A stretch of DNA of 34,250 nt, taken from IMG/VR virus record IMGVR_UViG_3300025889_020642, positions 1 to 34,250 of that record; one strand, given 5' to 3'. The notes under the pieces were generated by a model, which made no database searches, was not told the origin of the DNA, and saw nothing but the letters and a program-made list of their open reading frames with translations. This document shows, piece after piece, positions 8,382 to 15,907 of the stretch. Each line of letters opens with the position of its first letter. Position 1 is the first letter of the stretch. This stretch comes from a virus. Made by a program: the position numbers and the translations under genes.

Positions 8382-8618
8382 ATGAAAAAAAATAATAAAG
8401 TGGATAGTCAAAGCAATAGTAAAGTCATGTCTTCTGTTGCTTCTACGATTGATTTTATAAAAGAACAAATTGTTACAGATTTGATGATGGCAAAGAGCTC
8501 TGGGATGATTGATTATAGTAATGAAGATTTGCAGAAGATTGCAAGAATTGTCAATACTAGTATTGGAAACTCATTTGTAAAAGCGTCAAGTCAAATTGAA
8601 AATACTTTAAAGCGCTAA
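8382..8618 (+). CDS. Small helical hypothetical protein
   Basis: A 78-residue protein with no family I recognise. The start at 8382 is supported by GGAGA about 6 nt upstream. After a polar N-terminal tail (residues 1-16) it looks like two or three amphipathic helices (SSVASTIDFIKEQIVTDLMM, then the NEDLQKIARIVNTSIGNSF segment). It has no Cys, no signal peptide and no membrane segment. It lies between the GroEL-like gene and a Cys/His-rich protein, in a run of five small same-strand genes. A dimeric helical phage accessory protein is plausible, but no function can be given. Confidence 0.65.
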   Translation: MKKNNKVDSQSNSKVMSSVASTIDFIKEQIVTDLMMAKSSGMIDYSNEDLQKIARIVNTSIGNSFVKASSQIENTLKR

Positions 8619-8623
8619 TAATT

Positions 8624-9088
8624 GTGGAAACAATCAAACATCTAATAGAATGTCACTGTATACTTCCTATTTTTAAAAACAGGACTCCGGTAATTTATCA
8701 CAAGTTTGCAGTTTTTAGCAAGATTGACAAAAACGATAAAGTAATACCCAAATACGTCAATTGTAATAATTGTGGTGTAGTTCATTTTGTAACTGAAATA
8801 TGCAAATCTGATATTAAAATTGGAAAAGAAGATATTGGATCGATTAGAACAAAAGAAGACATTAAACTAAGCCTTCCTGAGAAAATTATAAACGTCCTTG
8901 ATGGAAGCAATTGCACTGTCGACCTGTATGAAGAAACTGAGTTTATATTAGAAAATCAAACATTTCCACGAGAATTAATACTAAAAAGAGAAATAATCAA
9001 TGAAGAACATCATTTAAAAATATTAGAAATTAAAGATAATAATAATTTTAAAATTAAATCAGAAACAATATCTACGATAATAAAATAG
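8624..9088 (+). CDS. Conserved phage hypothetical with Cys/His metal-binding motif
   Basis: A 154-residue protein starting with GTG at 8624; there is no strong Shine-Dalgarno site, so the start is the least certain part. The N-terminus reads HLIECHCILP, and about 35 residues later comes PKYVNCNNCGVVHFV. Together the C-x-C and C-x2-C groups look like a four-cysteine zinc knuckle. A further Cys follows in EICKSDI. The C-terminal half is acidic and beta-rich (TVDLYEETEFILEN). I have the impression of having seen this ECHC...CNNCGV arrangement in uncharacterised marine phage proteins, but cannot name a family. It could bind nucleic acid or act as a small regulator; that is inference. Confidence 0.75.
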   Translation: METIKHLIECHCILPIFKNRTPVIYHKFAVFSKIDKNDKVIPKYVNCNNCGVVHFVTEICKSDIKIGKEDIGSIRTKEDIKLSLPEKIINVLDGSNCTVDLYEETEFILENQTFPRELILKREIINEEHHLKILEIKDNNNFKIKSETISTIIK

Positions 9089-9096
9089 AGGTCAGT

Positions 9097-9357
9097 ATGA
9101 GCTACTCAGTAAAATTAGAAAAACTAGCTAGAGAAAAACAAAAGTCTAGAGACATTGTAAAGGAAGTTTTAAAGTTTGGTGTAACAGAAGACCAAAAATT
9201 TGATATTATTCACGGAATACTATTGTCCCTAGAAAATAATGAAGCAATTAAAGAAATTAATTTAGTTTTAAAAAAATACAGAGAAACTATTAACAAAGAC
9301 GAAGATAAAGATAATAATTTAAAAGGCAATAATCCAAAAAGGATCATATTAGACTAA
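9097..9357 (+). CDS. Small hypothetical protein
   Basis: An 86-residue protein with AGAGGT 5-9 nt ahead of its ATG. The body (YSVKLEKLAREKQKSRDIV, then LKFGVTEDQKFDIIHGILLS) looks like a compact helical bundle. The tail from about residue 68 is very polar and likely disordered (KDEDKDNNLKGNN). It has no catalytic motif or cysteine. It sits between the zinc-knuckle protein and the Hc1-like protein with short gaps, so it probably shares their transcript. I do not recognise it beyond a general resemblance to small uncharacterised phage proteins. Confidence 0.7.
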   Translation: MSYSVKLEKLAREKQKSRDIVKEVLKFGVTEDQKFDIIHGILLSLENNEAIKEINLVLKKYRETINKDEDKDNNLKGNNPKRIILD

Positions 9358-9376
9358 TTTCAAAAAGGAGAAGATT

Positions 9377-9568
9377 ATGTCACTTAACGAAGATTTAATG
9401 AGTCAATTTGAAGAGCTTAAAGTTCTAATTGAAACTTTGCAAACAGATGTTGTAAAAAATGCACAAGGAAATAAATCAGCAGGTGTTAGAGCAAGAAAAG
9501 GTTTGCGACATGCTAAAAAATTAGCGTCAGAGATTGTAAAAAAATCAATTGATGCTGATAAAAAATAG
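9377..9568 (+). CDS. Histone H1-like (Hc1-type) small DNA-binding protein
   Basis: A 63-residue protein preceded by a strong AAAGGAG site 8 nt from its ATG. The N-terminal half is acidic and helical (NEDLMSQFEELKVLIETLQ). The C-terminal half has GNKSAGVRARKGLRHAKKLA, which matches the core of Hc1-like histone-H1 family proteins found in Chlamydia and in many marine phages and bacteria. The conserved pattern there is a Gly-Asn-Lys followed by Ala-Gly-x-Arg-x-Arg-Lys and a basic helix. Such proteins are thought to bind and compact DNA. Here it is the last gene before a strong terminator. A nucleoid or packaging role is inferred from the family only. Confidence 0.75.
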   Translation: MSLNEDLMSQFEELKVLIETLQTDVVKNAQGNKSAGVRARKGLRHAKKLASEIVKKSIDADKK

Positions 9569-9597
9569 TATGTAAATAAATACATTTTGTAATCATG

Positions 9598-9624
9598 AAA
9601 GAGATGCAATGCATCTCTTTTTTA
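9598..9624 (+). terminator. Rho-independent terminator
   Basis: AAAGAGATG, a 5-nt loop CAATG, then CATCTCTTT gives a perfect 9-bp stem at 9598-9620, followed by T residues to 9623. It lies 30 nt after the Hc1-like gene and ends at the stop of the convergent sigma4-like gene, so it closes the plus-strand transcript that began at or before prkA. Read on the minus strand the hairpin is the same but is followed by only TTT, so minus-strand termination would be weaker. Confidence 0.8.
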
Positions 9625-9861
9625 TATTTTAATTTTATCTTTTAGCTTTTTGATTGCAATTTTTTCAATTTGACAAATTCTCATTCTTGTAACTTTAAAT
9701 AGATCACCTATGTCTTGAAGTGTAAACTTATCCTCAGCTTCATTATTTTCTCTAATTAAATTGATACAACAATTATTAGACGATTCTTTGTTTATCCAAT
9801 ACCGACAATTTTTACGTTCACATTTTTTTTGACAATTTTTGTTGAATTCGTAACATTTCAT
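9622..9861 (-). CDS. Cys-rich protein with sigma-70 region 4-like HTH
   Basis: A 79-residue protein. The first 32 residues contain C3, C10, C14, C19 and the pair C31-C32, suggesting a zinc site. Residues 46-75 (FTLQDIGDLFKVTRMRICQI followed by EKIAIKKLK) match the helix-turn-helix of sigma-70 region 4.2, where the family pattern is TLEEIG...TRERVRQIE...KLR. There is no sigma region 2, so it cannot act as a complete sigma factor alone. It may contact -35 DNA or RNA polymerase as a phage transcription regulator. It is the only minus-strand gene in 2.6-34 kb, divergent from PhoH, with GAGGA 11 nt upstream of its ATG. Confidence 0.8.
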   Translation of the reverse strand: MKCYEFNKNCQKKCERKNCRYWINKESSNNCCINLIRENNEAEDKFTLQDIGDLFKVTRMRICQIEKIAIKKLKDKIKI

Positions 9862-9930
9862 ATTAAACTAATCCTCACTTAATAATTAGAATTATACATC
9901 AATCGTATATAAATTAACAAAAGGATTAAG
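9862..9930. promoter_or_regulatory. Divergent promoter region between sigma4-like gene and phoH
   Basis: For the minus strand, TTGTTA (complement of 9915-9920) and a perfect TATAAT (complement of 9891-9896) are spaced 18 bp and face the sigma4-like gene, a reasonable sigma-70-type promoter. For the plus strand, TATATAAATTA at 9906-9916 precedes AAGGA at 9921-9925 and the phoH ATG. This 11-mer recurs upstream of yeaH and resembles a phage late TATAAATA element, although it lies very close to the ribosome site. The calls are motif-based only. Confidence 0.45.
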
Positions 9931-11295
9931 ATGAAAGATAGAAAAATATTCATTATTGATACAAGCGTTTTGCTTTATGATAAAAACTCAATTCACTCAT
10001 TTCCAGAAAATGATTTATTAATTCCTCTAGTTGTCTTAGACGAATTAGACATGTTTAAGGATAAAAAGGGTTTAATAGGAGAAAACGCAAGATATGTCAA
10101 TAGATTTTTAGACGACTTAAGATCAAAAGGAAACTTGCATCAAGGTGTAAAGTTAGACAATGGACAGACAATTAAAGTTGCATTAAACGGATTTAATAAA
10201 GTTCCTGTTGGTCTAGATCCTAATTATGCAGATAATAAAATGTTGTCTCTTGCTTTAAATCTACAACAAACAGTTGATAATCAAAGAATTGTATTAATAA
10301 CAAAAGATATTAACTTTAGAGTTAAATGTGATTCCCTAGGAATACAATCTGAAGACTACTATAAAGATAAAGTTCTCTTAGACGACGAAGAGGTCTTTAA
10401 AGGATATTTTGAAATAGAAACGCACGACGTGTTTTTAATTGATGATTTATATGACTATGTAAGTGATAAAAACGCAAATAAAGATGAAGATACATTAGAA
10501 GAGTTTTTGCAATTATGTCAAGAAGAACTTGGTAGAAAACCTTATGAAAATGAATTTTTTTGTGTCAAAGCAGAGCCGTCTAAGTCTTTTTTAGGATGCT
10601 TTGAAAAAGGTGATATTGTTAAAGTTTACCAATCTTCTGAATTCTTTGATGCATTTTCCAGAATGGGAATCAAAGCAAAAAACAGAGAGCAACTTTTTGC
10701 ACTAAATGCTCTTTTGGACCCGTCTTTACCATTAATATCAATTTCCGGTCTGGCGGGTAGTGGTAAAACATTTATCGCATTAATGGCAGCGTACGCACTC
10801 GTGCAAGAAGGGTATTATAATAGAATTGTTTTTACAAGAAACGTGCAGCCTGTAGGGCGGGATATAGGATTTTTACCAGGGACAGCCGATGACAAAATGA
10901 ACCCATGGATTGCTCCAATTATGGATAATTTTAGAGTAGGTCTAAACGATACTAATCTTTCGTTGTTTAAAACTTTAAAAGAGCAAGGTGTGATTGAAAT
11001 TGCGCCATTAACATTTATTAGAGGTAGAACTTTCAATGACAGTATTCTTATTATGGATGAGGCACAAAACGCTACTATACATGAATTAAAAACTGTAATC
11101 ACAAGAATGGGAGAAAACTCTAAGATTATTTTATTAGGAGATGTAGACCAGATCGACACGCCTTATATCGATGCATTATCAAATGGTCTTACTATAGTTT
11201 CAGAAAAGTTTAAAAGCGAAAATTGTGCTGCTCACATCGCATTAAAAAGAGGTGAAAGATCTCATTTATCAGCAGTTGCTGCAAGGATTATATAA
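9931..11295 (+). CDS. phoH: PhoH-like ATPase with N-terminal PIN domain
   Basis: The 454-residue protein has the PIN-PhoH (PhoH2-type) architecture. The PIN nuclease-like domain occupies roughly residues 1-150, with D10 in FIIDTSVLLYD, an acidic PLVVLDELD segment and a late LITKDINFRVK Asp. After a linker, the PhoH ATPase domain has Walker A GLAGSGKT at residues 273-280, the NVQPVGRDIGFLPG signature and Walker B ILIMDEAQN with D376-E377, then LLGDVDQIDTP. In bacteria, PIN-PhoH proteins are ATP-driven RNA-unwinding ribonucleases. PhoH is common in marine phages, though its role in infection is unknown. AAGGA lies 5 nt upstream of the ATG. The next gene begins 2 nt after its stop. Confidence 0.93.
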   Translation: MKDRKIFIIDTSVLLYDKNSIHSFPENDLLIPLVVLDELDMFKDKKGLIGENARYVNRFLDDLRSKGNLHQGVKLDNGQTIKVALNGFNKVPVGLDPNYADNKMLSLALNLQQTVDNQRIVLITKDINFRVKCDSLGIQSEDYYKDKVLLDDEEVFKGYFEIETHDVFLIDDLYDYVSDKNANKDEDTLEEFLQLCQEELGRKPYENEFFCVKAEPSKSFLGCFEKGDIVKVYQSSEFFDAFSRMGIKAKNREQLFALNALLDPSLPLISISGLAGSGKTFIALMAAYALVQEGYYNRIVFTRNVQPVGRDIGFLPGTADDKMNPWIAPIMDNFRVGLNDTNLSLFKTLKEQGVIEIAPLTFIRGRTFNDSILIMDEAQNATIHELKTVITRMGENSKIILLGDVDQIDTPYIDALSNGLTIVSEKFKSENCAAHIALKRGERSHLSAVAARII

Positions 11296-11297
11296 AA

Positions 11298-11612
11298 ATG
11301 GCAAATGTTAAAAAACAAGATAAAAATAGATTTAGAAAAATATATTCATTTATTAGACGAAAGCCTAGTAATGAGTTTATTTCAACAGGTAACAGTATAA
11401 TTGAAAGCGTAGAGTTGGATTTTTCTAGCTCTACGTCTGAATCTTATACATTTATAGAGACATATTCTACTAATCCAACAGTTGTTGTGGGATCTGCTTC
11501 TGCAGTTGATTCCGGAATTAATATTTTTGTGGATTCACTATCAACAACTTCAGTAACAGTAAATGCTAGTTCTTCATTTACAGGAACAGTTAGTTTACTA
11601 GTAATACAATAA
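11298..11612 (+). CDS. Small beta-rich virion-type protein
   Basis: A 104-residue protein. The N-terminus is basic (KKQDKNRFRKIYSFIRRKP), and from about residue 30 it turns into a Ser/Thr/Val-rich beta sandwich-like sequence with alternating patterns (ESYTFIETYSTNPTVVVGSA, then the SVTVNASSSFTGTVSLLVIQ end). The beta part resembles the repeat units of H-type-lectin or tail-fibre domains, in which a substrate-binding beta sandwich ends in a FTGTV-like strand. From memory, similar small proteins with the same NRFRKIYSF-type opening occur in marine phages as minor virion proteins; I could not test this. It lies just ahead of the glycan cassette. Confidence 0.65.
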   Translation: MANVKKQDKNRFRKIYSFIRRKPSNEFISTGNSIIESVELDFSSSTSESYTFIETYSTNPTVVVGSASAVDSGINIFVDSLSTTSVTVNASSSFTGTVSLLVIQ

Positions 11613-11615
11613 AAA

Positions 11616-11645
11616 GTTTACTTATAGCAACCTGAGCAGTAGAAT
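11616..11645 (+). promoter_or_regulatory. Candidate promoter ahead of the glycan cassette
   Basis: GTTTAC at 11616-11621, extended to GTTTACTTATAGCAA, and TAGAAT at 11640-11645 are spaced 18 bp, as in a sigma-70 or T4-early-type promoter. The extended element matches the one at 32153 (GTTTACTTTTTGCAA) in 13 of 15 positions. It would start transcription near 11652, which falls inside the hairpin described next. The cassette could therefore have either a full or a half-hairpin leader depending on the start point. Confidence 0.4.
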
Positions 11646-11646
11646 T

Positions 11647-11670
11647 ATATGCATTGGAGGTAATGCATAT
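11647..11670 (+). promoter_or_regulatory. Hairpin displaying the Shine-Dalgarno sequence in its loop
   Basis: ATATGCATT (11647-11655) and AATGCATAT (11662-11670) are perfect inverted repeats, giving a 9-bp stem with a 6-nt loop GGAGGT, a near-ideal Shine-Dalgarno sequence. The ATG of the following glycosyltransferase starts at 11669, so the first two bases of the start codon pair in the stem. Such a structure could gate translation or expose GGAG to cleavage. T4 RegB is an example of an endonuclease that cuts GGAG in ribosome sites. The structure is seen directly; its role is inference. Confidence 0.6.
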
Positions 11671-13582
11671 GTTATCTAATTTTACTGATTCTGATATTGT
11701 TTTTGTAGCTGATTTATTTTTAGAAGAGTACGGTGGTGGTGCAGAAAGATCTACAGAAGCTTTATTTGAAACGTCACCTTACAAAACATGTAAGATTAAG
11801 TCATCTGAAATCACACAGGAATTAATTCAGCAAGGTACACAAAAATTTTGGGTATTTTTTAATTATAGAGGAATGAACCATGATTTAATTCCGCTAATTG
11901 TTGGAAATTGTCACTATGCAATAGTTGAATATGACTATAAGTTCTGTCAATACAGATCGATTGATTTGCACAAAAAAGAAACTGGTAAGAATTGTGACTG
12001 CCACGAATCCCAACTAGGAAAAATTATTACCGCTTTTTTGCACGGATCTGAGCATATATTTTGGATGTCCAAAAAACAATCAGAAATATACCATGAAAGA
12101 TTTCCATTTTTAAAAGAAAACAATCAGACAGTTTTAAGCTCTGTTTTTTCTTTGTCTGATTTAGAATATATAGAAAGACTTAAGAATGCTAGAAATAAAA
12201 ATGGACATGCAAAAAATCACTGGGGAGTCATTGATGGAAATAGTTGGATTAAAGGTGTGGCAGAAAGTTGCCAATCTGTTAGATCTGCTTTTCCGGAAAG
12301 TACTGTAGAAATACTTGCAGGCTTACCCTATTATGATTTATTAAAGAAACTATCAGAGTTTCACGGTTTGTCATTTCAACCACTTGGCGGTGATACATGT
12401 CCCAGGACAGTTATTGAAGCCAAGCTTTTAGGTCTTCAGTTATTAACAAATAAAAATGTCCAACATTTAAGTGAAGACTGGTTCTCCGGAGAACAAGATG
12501 AGATTGAATCTTACTTGCTAGAAAGACCACAAATATTTTGGAACATTATTGAAGAATTTTTAAACAGAAAAATTATTTTAAGCGGATATACAACAACAAA
12601 AAATGTAATTGAAAATGATTATCCTTGGGAAGCGTCTATAACTTCATTGTTAGGTTTTTGCGACGAAGTAATTATTGTTGATGGCGGTTCAACTGACGGT
12701 ACATGGGAAAAGATTTTAGAATGGTCAAAAAAAGAAGAAAAAATTAGACCATACCAAGTTAAGCGAGACTGGAGCAATTATAGACATGCACTTTATGACG
12801 GTCAACAAAAAGCTGTAGCGAGATCGCTTTGTAAAGGAGACTGGTGCTGGCAGTCTGATGTTGATGAAATTGTTCATGAAAAAGATTATCACAAAATTAA
12901 AACCCTAGCACGTCAAATACCAAAATCAGTCAAAGTAGTTTGTTTGCCTGTTATTGATTATTGGGGAAAAGACAATAAAGTTAGATTGGATGTTCACCCA
13001 TGGAAGTGGAGACTGACAAGAAATGATACACATATTACTCATGACATACCAGCTAGTCACAGAAGATATGACAAAAACGGAAATGTATATTCAATAGGGT
13101 CTGATGGCTGTGACTATGTAAATACAGATTCATATCAGCCTATTCCTAATATGAACTTTTACACACCTCAACATGATCAGATAAGAATTCAATTATTAAA
13201 TGATGAGGAATTTAGAAATAGCAACTTAGAAAAATACTCAAACTATATTAATTCAGCGATTAATGAACTTCCTACTGTCTATCATTATTCTTGGTTTGAT
13301 ATTAAAAGAAAAATATATAACTATAGAGACTTTTGGAGTAAGTTTCATGCTAGCCTTTACAATAAAGAAGTTGAAGATACACCTGAAAATAATAAGTTTT
13401 TTAATAAAAAATGGTCAGAAGTATCAGAAAAAGAAATTGTAAATATTGCAAAAACGCTTAATGATAAATTTGGGGGATGGATATTTCATAATCGTCTTGA
13501 CATAACAAAACCTACACCGTGGTATTATATAAGCGTTAATCATCCCCAAGTGATAAAAAGTTGGATACAGGAGAGAAAATAA
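11669..13582 (+). CDS. Two-domain glycosyltransferase (GT-B fused to GT2)
   Basis: A 637-residue protein. I use the ATG at 11669 because GGAGG lies 8 nt upstream; in-frame starts at 11654 and 11663 would overlap or crowd that site. The N-terminal about 310 residues resemble a GT-B, GT4-like protein (FVADLFLEEYGGGAERSTE, then ILAGLPYYDLLKKLSEFHGL, and GGDTCPRTVIEAKLLGLQLL). The second half is a GT2 domain: the opening ILSGYTTTKN, then IIIVDGGSTDGTWEK with D338, and the WQSDVDEI metal motif (D397-x-D399). After that come WGKDNKVRLDVHPWKWRLTR and a C-terminal helical tail. Two transferase folds in one chain suggest sequential addition of two sugars. It is the first gene of the cassette, with the promoter and hairpin ahead. 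Acceptor and donors are unknown. Confidence 0.85.
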   Translation: MLSNFTDSDIVFVADLFLEEYGGGAERSTEALFETSPYKTCKIKSSEITQELIQQGTQKFWVFFNYRGMNHDLIPLIVGNCHYAIVEYDYKFCQYRSIDLHKKETGKNCDCHESQLGKIITAFLHGSEHIFWMSKKQSEIYHERFPFLKENNQTVLSSVFSLSDLEYIERLKNARNKNGHAKNHWGVIDGNSWIKGVAESCQSVRSAFPESTVEILAGLPYYDLLKKLSEFHGLSFQPLGGDTCPRTVIEAKLLGLQLLTNKNVQHLSEDWFSGEQDEIESYLLERPQIFWNIIEEFLNRKIILSGYTTTKNVIENDYPWEASITSLLGFCDEVIIVDGGSTDGTWEKILEWSKKEEKIRPYQVKRDWSNYRHALYDGQQKAVARSLCKGDWCWQSDVDEIVHEKDYHKIKTLARQIPKSVKVVCLPVIDYWGKDNKVRLDVHPWKWRLTRNDTHITHDIPASHRRYDKNGNVYSIGSDGCDYVNTDSYQPIPNMNFYTPQHDQIRIQLLNDEEFRNSNLEKYSNYINSAINELPTVYHYSWFDIKRKIYNYRDFWSKFHASLYNKEVEDTPENNKFFNKKWSEVSEKEIVNIAKTLNDKFGGWIFHNRLDITKPTPWYYISVNHPQVIKSWIQERK

Positions 13583-13891
13583 ATGGAAACAACAGAAAAT
13601 TTATTTCAAGTATTTTCACAAATTTTTATTCAAAGTCAACAGTCATTTAATAAGTGCGACGTAGAACTAAGAACAAAATGCAGAACACTATCAGAAAAGC
13701 TAAACAAACTTGTAGAAGAATTGGAAAGGGATGCATTTACAGCAGACCTGACAATTATCTCTACTCTTGAAGAAGACACACTACATATTTTAAGAAGCGC
13801 TTCTGAAATAGAGTCTAGAAGAGACATGATTAAAGAATCTGTAAGATCTTTGCAAGATTCAACCCAGGCAAAAATTTCAAGGAGAAAATAA
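13583..13891 (+). CDS. Coiled-coil hypothetical protein
   Basis: A 102-residue helical protein with GGAGAG about 9 nt upstream of its ATG, starting directly after the previous stop and overlapping the next start by one base (TAATG). Heptad-like stretches (CRTLSEKLNKLVEELERDAF and SASEIESRRDMIKESVRSLQ) suggest a coiled coil. It has no catalytic or membrane motif. It is embedded between glycosyltransferases, as is the DUF4254-like protein at 22431, so both could be small partner or scaffold proteins of the cassette. That role is inference; the family is not recognised. Confidence 0.7.
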   Translation: METTENLFQVFSQIFIQSQQSFNKCDVELRTKCRTLSEKLNKLVEELERDAFTADLTIISTLEEDTLHILRSASEIESRRDMIKESVRSLQDSTQAKISRRK

Positions 13892-14613
13892 TGAGAAATT
13901 ATGTAAACTTTATCTCACCAACTTATAATGCTTCTTACCACCTCAGGGATCTATACGATTCTTTAAAAGAACAAACTAATCCTAATTGGAATTGGATTAT
14001 TTTAAATGACATGTCGACAGATGATACTCTTAAAATTGCAAAAGAAATAGAAGAAGAAGATAAATTAGAAAGAGTAACTGTAATAGATCATAAAGATAAG
14101 AAGCATGCACTAAAAGGTATTTATGATTATTTGAAAGATTATAATGATTTTTCTGAACAAATTATAGCAATTGTTGATGGTGACGATGCACTATGCAATG
14201 AAAATACAGTTGATATTATCTTAAAAGAATATGAAAAAAACCCTGATCTAGATGCTTTATGGACAGCACATTCTTGGGATATTAACGGAATGAATATTTC
14301 TCGTGAACTTCCTGGAAATCTAAACCCATACCAGTATCCGTGGGTTTCATCTCATCTTAAGACTTTCAAAGTTAATGTTTTTAAAAAAATATCTTCTAAA
14401 AACTTTAGAGATCTAGATGGAAATTGGTTTGAAAGAGGCTATGATCAAGCATTATATTTACCTATCTTACATGTAGCAAAAAAAAGAAAATTCTTAAATG
14501 AAATATGCTATTTGTATAGAATTAATTCAAACAGTCTTAAAGTCAGACCGCTAAAAGAGAAAAATCAGTTAGATACAATCAGACTAGTAAGAGCAAGAGG
14601 TTATGTAAAATGA
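13891..14613 (+). CDS. GT2-family glycosyltransferase
   Basis: A 240-residue GT-A fold protein. It begins with FISPTYNASYHLRDLYDSL, the usual GT2 nucleotide-binding strand and helix, followed by WIILNDMSTDDT. The metal-binding motif is IVDGDDALC, with D96, D98 and D99. Downstream are an ALWTAHSWD segment and the catalytic-region acidic residue in FERGYDQALYLPIL. The length is that of a single-domain GT2. It overlaps the preceding gene by 1 nt and the following gene as ATGA, so translation is probably coupled through the next several genes. Donor and acceptor cannot be read from the sequence. Confidence 0.88.
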   Translation: MRNYVNFISPTYNASYHLRDLYDSLKEQTNPNWNWIILNDMSTDDTLKIAKEIEEEDKLERVTVIDHKDKKHALKGIYDYLKDYNDFSEQIIAIVDGDDALCNENTVDIILKEYEKNPDLDALWTAHSWDINGMNISRELPGNLNPYQYPWVSSHLKTFKVNVFKKISSKNFRDLDGNWFERGYDQALYLPILHVAKKRKFLNEICYLYRINSNSLKVRPLKEKNQLDTIRLVRARGYVK

Positions 14614-14951
14614 AAAAAGTAGAAAAACCTTGGGGTTACGAAGAGATATGGGCACAGACTGACAAGTATCTAGGTAAAATACTGACGATTCTTCCAGGTC
14701 ACAGATTAAGTCTCCAATACCACGAAGAAAAAGAAGAAACAATATATGTTTTAGAAGGGAAATTAATAGTATGGACGTCTGAAGATGATACAGGAAAGTT
14801 TATTTTTAATAAAGGTACAGTTTACCATGTCAAACCTGGGCAAGTTCATAGATTTGGTGCCCCAAAAGGAAATGAATTGACTAGATTGATAGAAGTTAGC
14901 TCACCTGAAATAGATGATGTAATTAGACTAGCAGACGATTATAAAAGATGA
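14610..14951 (+). CDS. Cupin, phosphomannose isomerase type II-like
   Basis: A 113-residue single-cupin protein resembling the C-terminal isomerase domain of bifunctional mannose-6-phosphate isomerase/mannose-1-phosphate guanylyltransferases. It opens with the family's KPWGYEEIWA, then has LSLQYHEEKEETIYVLEG, in which Q36, H38 and E43 fit the metal ligands. VKPGQVHRFGAP with H80 gives the fourth ligand. If active, it would interconvert fructose-6-P and mannose-6-P, feeding GDP-mannose for the GDP-fucose genes downstream. No guanylyltransferase domain is attached; related cupins include sugar-nucleotide epimerase-like proteins, so the exact reaction is uncertain. It has ATGA overlaps on both sides. 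Confidence 0.82.
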   Translation: MKKVEKPWGYEEIWAQTDKYLGKILTILPGHRLSLQYHEEKEETIYVLEGKLIVWTSEDDTGKFIFNKGTVYHVKPGQVHRFGAPKGNELTRLIEVSSPEIDDVIRLADDYKR

Positions 14952-15907
14952 AAATATTTACACACAACTTTAATCCTAATTCCAATAGCGGGCCAAACAA
15001 ATTTACTAGAACTTTATTTAGTCATTTAATAAATCACAAAGATGTAACAATATCAAATCAAGAAGAAGCTGACGTTGAATTCTGTGTTATCCAACAGCAA
15101 GTACATAAGGTTAAACCTATGGTACTTAGATTAGATGGTATATACTTTAATTCTGAACAGGATTTTAAACAACAAAATGCCCCTATAAAGTTTGCTTATG
15201 ATAATGCAGATGCAGTTGTATTTCAGTCAAACTTTAATAAGAAACTAACTGAATCTTGGTTTGGGCCCCATAGAAACGGTCATGTGATTCATAACGCTGC
15301 TGACCCTAGCTTTATTAATCATCCGCTTATAATTGAAGGTTATAAGAATACTAATTGGCCATGGCCTTCTGAAAAAGAAGTCTGGTGTTCAGCAGCTTCT
15401 TGGCGACCTCATAAAAGACTGAAAGATAATGTAAGATATTTTTTAGAATTTGCACCGAAAGAAGCAGTATTTGCCATAGCAGGAAGCCTTCACATGGATG
15501 AAGTAAAAGAATATTTGGCAATGAGCAAAAGAATTTATTACTTAGGTGAATTAAGTTATCAAAATTTAGTTTGCCTCTACCAGCGATCTTCTACATTTGT
15601 TCATTTAGCTTACCTAGATCATTGTCCAAACGTAGTTATCGATGCTCAAGCTGCCGGCTGCAGAATTATTTGTTCATCTACTGGTGGAACTCACGAGGTA
15701 ATTGACAACGGTATTATGATTTTAGAAGATGAATGGGACTTTAAACCATGTGCTCTTTATAAGCCACCTCAAATGGATTTTAGCAAAGTAAAAGAAATAG
15801 CTGTTCATAGAGACTTTAGAGATAGAAAAACCGGTAAAAAAGTATCACGTTTTGTACAATGCGCAAATTCATATTACAATATTTTAAAAGAGGTCATTAA
15901 TGAATAG
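14948..15907 (+). CDS. GT4-family glycosyltransferase
   Basis: A 319-residue GT-B fold protein. The N-terminal domain starts with KIFTHNFNPNSNSGPNKFTR, a typical GT4 opening where the SGPNKFT loop binds the acceptor or donor. FQSNFNKKL and GHVIHNAADPSFI, another GT4 landmark, follow. The C-terminal nucleotide domain has WCSAASWRPHKRLKDNVR, VFAIAGSLHMDEVKEY, and the donor-binding segment FVHLAYLDHCPNVVIDAQAA, then STGGTHEVID. It overlaps its upstream neighbour by 4 nt and its downstream neighbour by 8 nt. The sugar donor is unknown. Confidence 0.88.
   Translation: MKIFTHNFNPNSNSGPNKFTRTLFSHLINHKDVTISNQEEADVEFCVIQQQVHKVKPMVLRLDGIYFNSEQDFKQQNAPIKFAYDNADAVVFQSNFNKKLTESWFGPHRNGHVIHNAADPSFINHPLIIEGYKNTNWPWPSEKEVWCSAASWRPHKRLKDNVRYFLEFAPKEAVFAIAGSLHMDEVKEYLAMSKRIYYLGELSYQNLVCLYQRSSTFVHLAYLDHCPNVVIDAQAAGCRIICSSTGGTHEVIDNGIMILEDEWDFKPCALYKPPQMDFSKVKEIAVHRDFRDRKTGKKVSRFVQCANSYYNILKEVINE

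Noticed and set aside
10815-11159. 114-aa minus-strand frame within phoH
   Set aside because: Antisense to the Walker A/B region of PhoH; no independent evidence.
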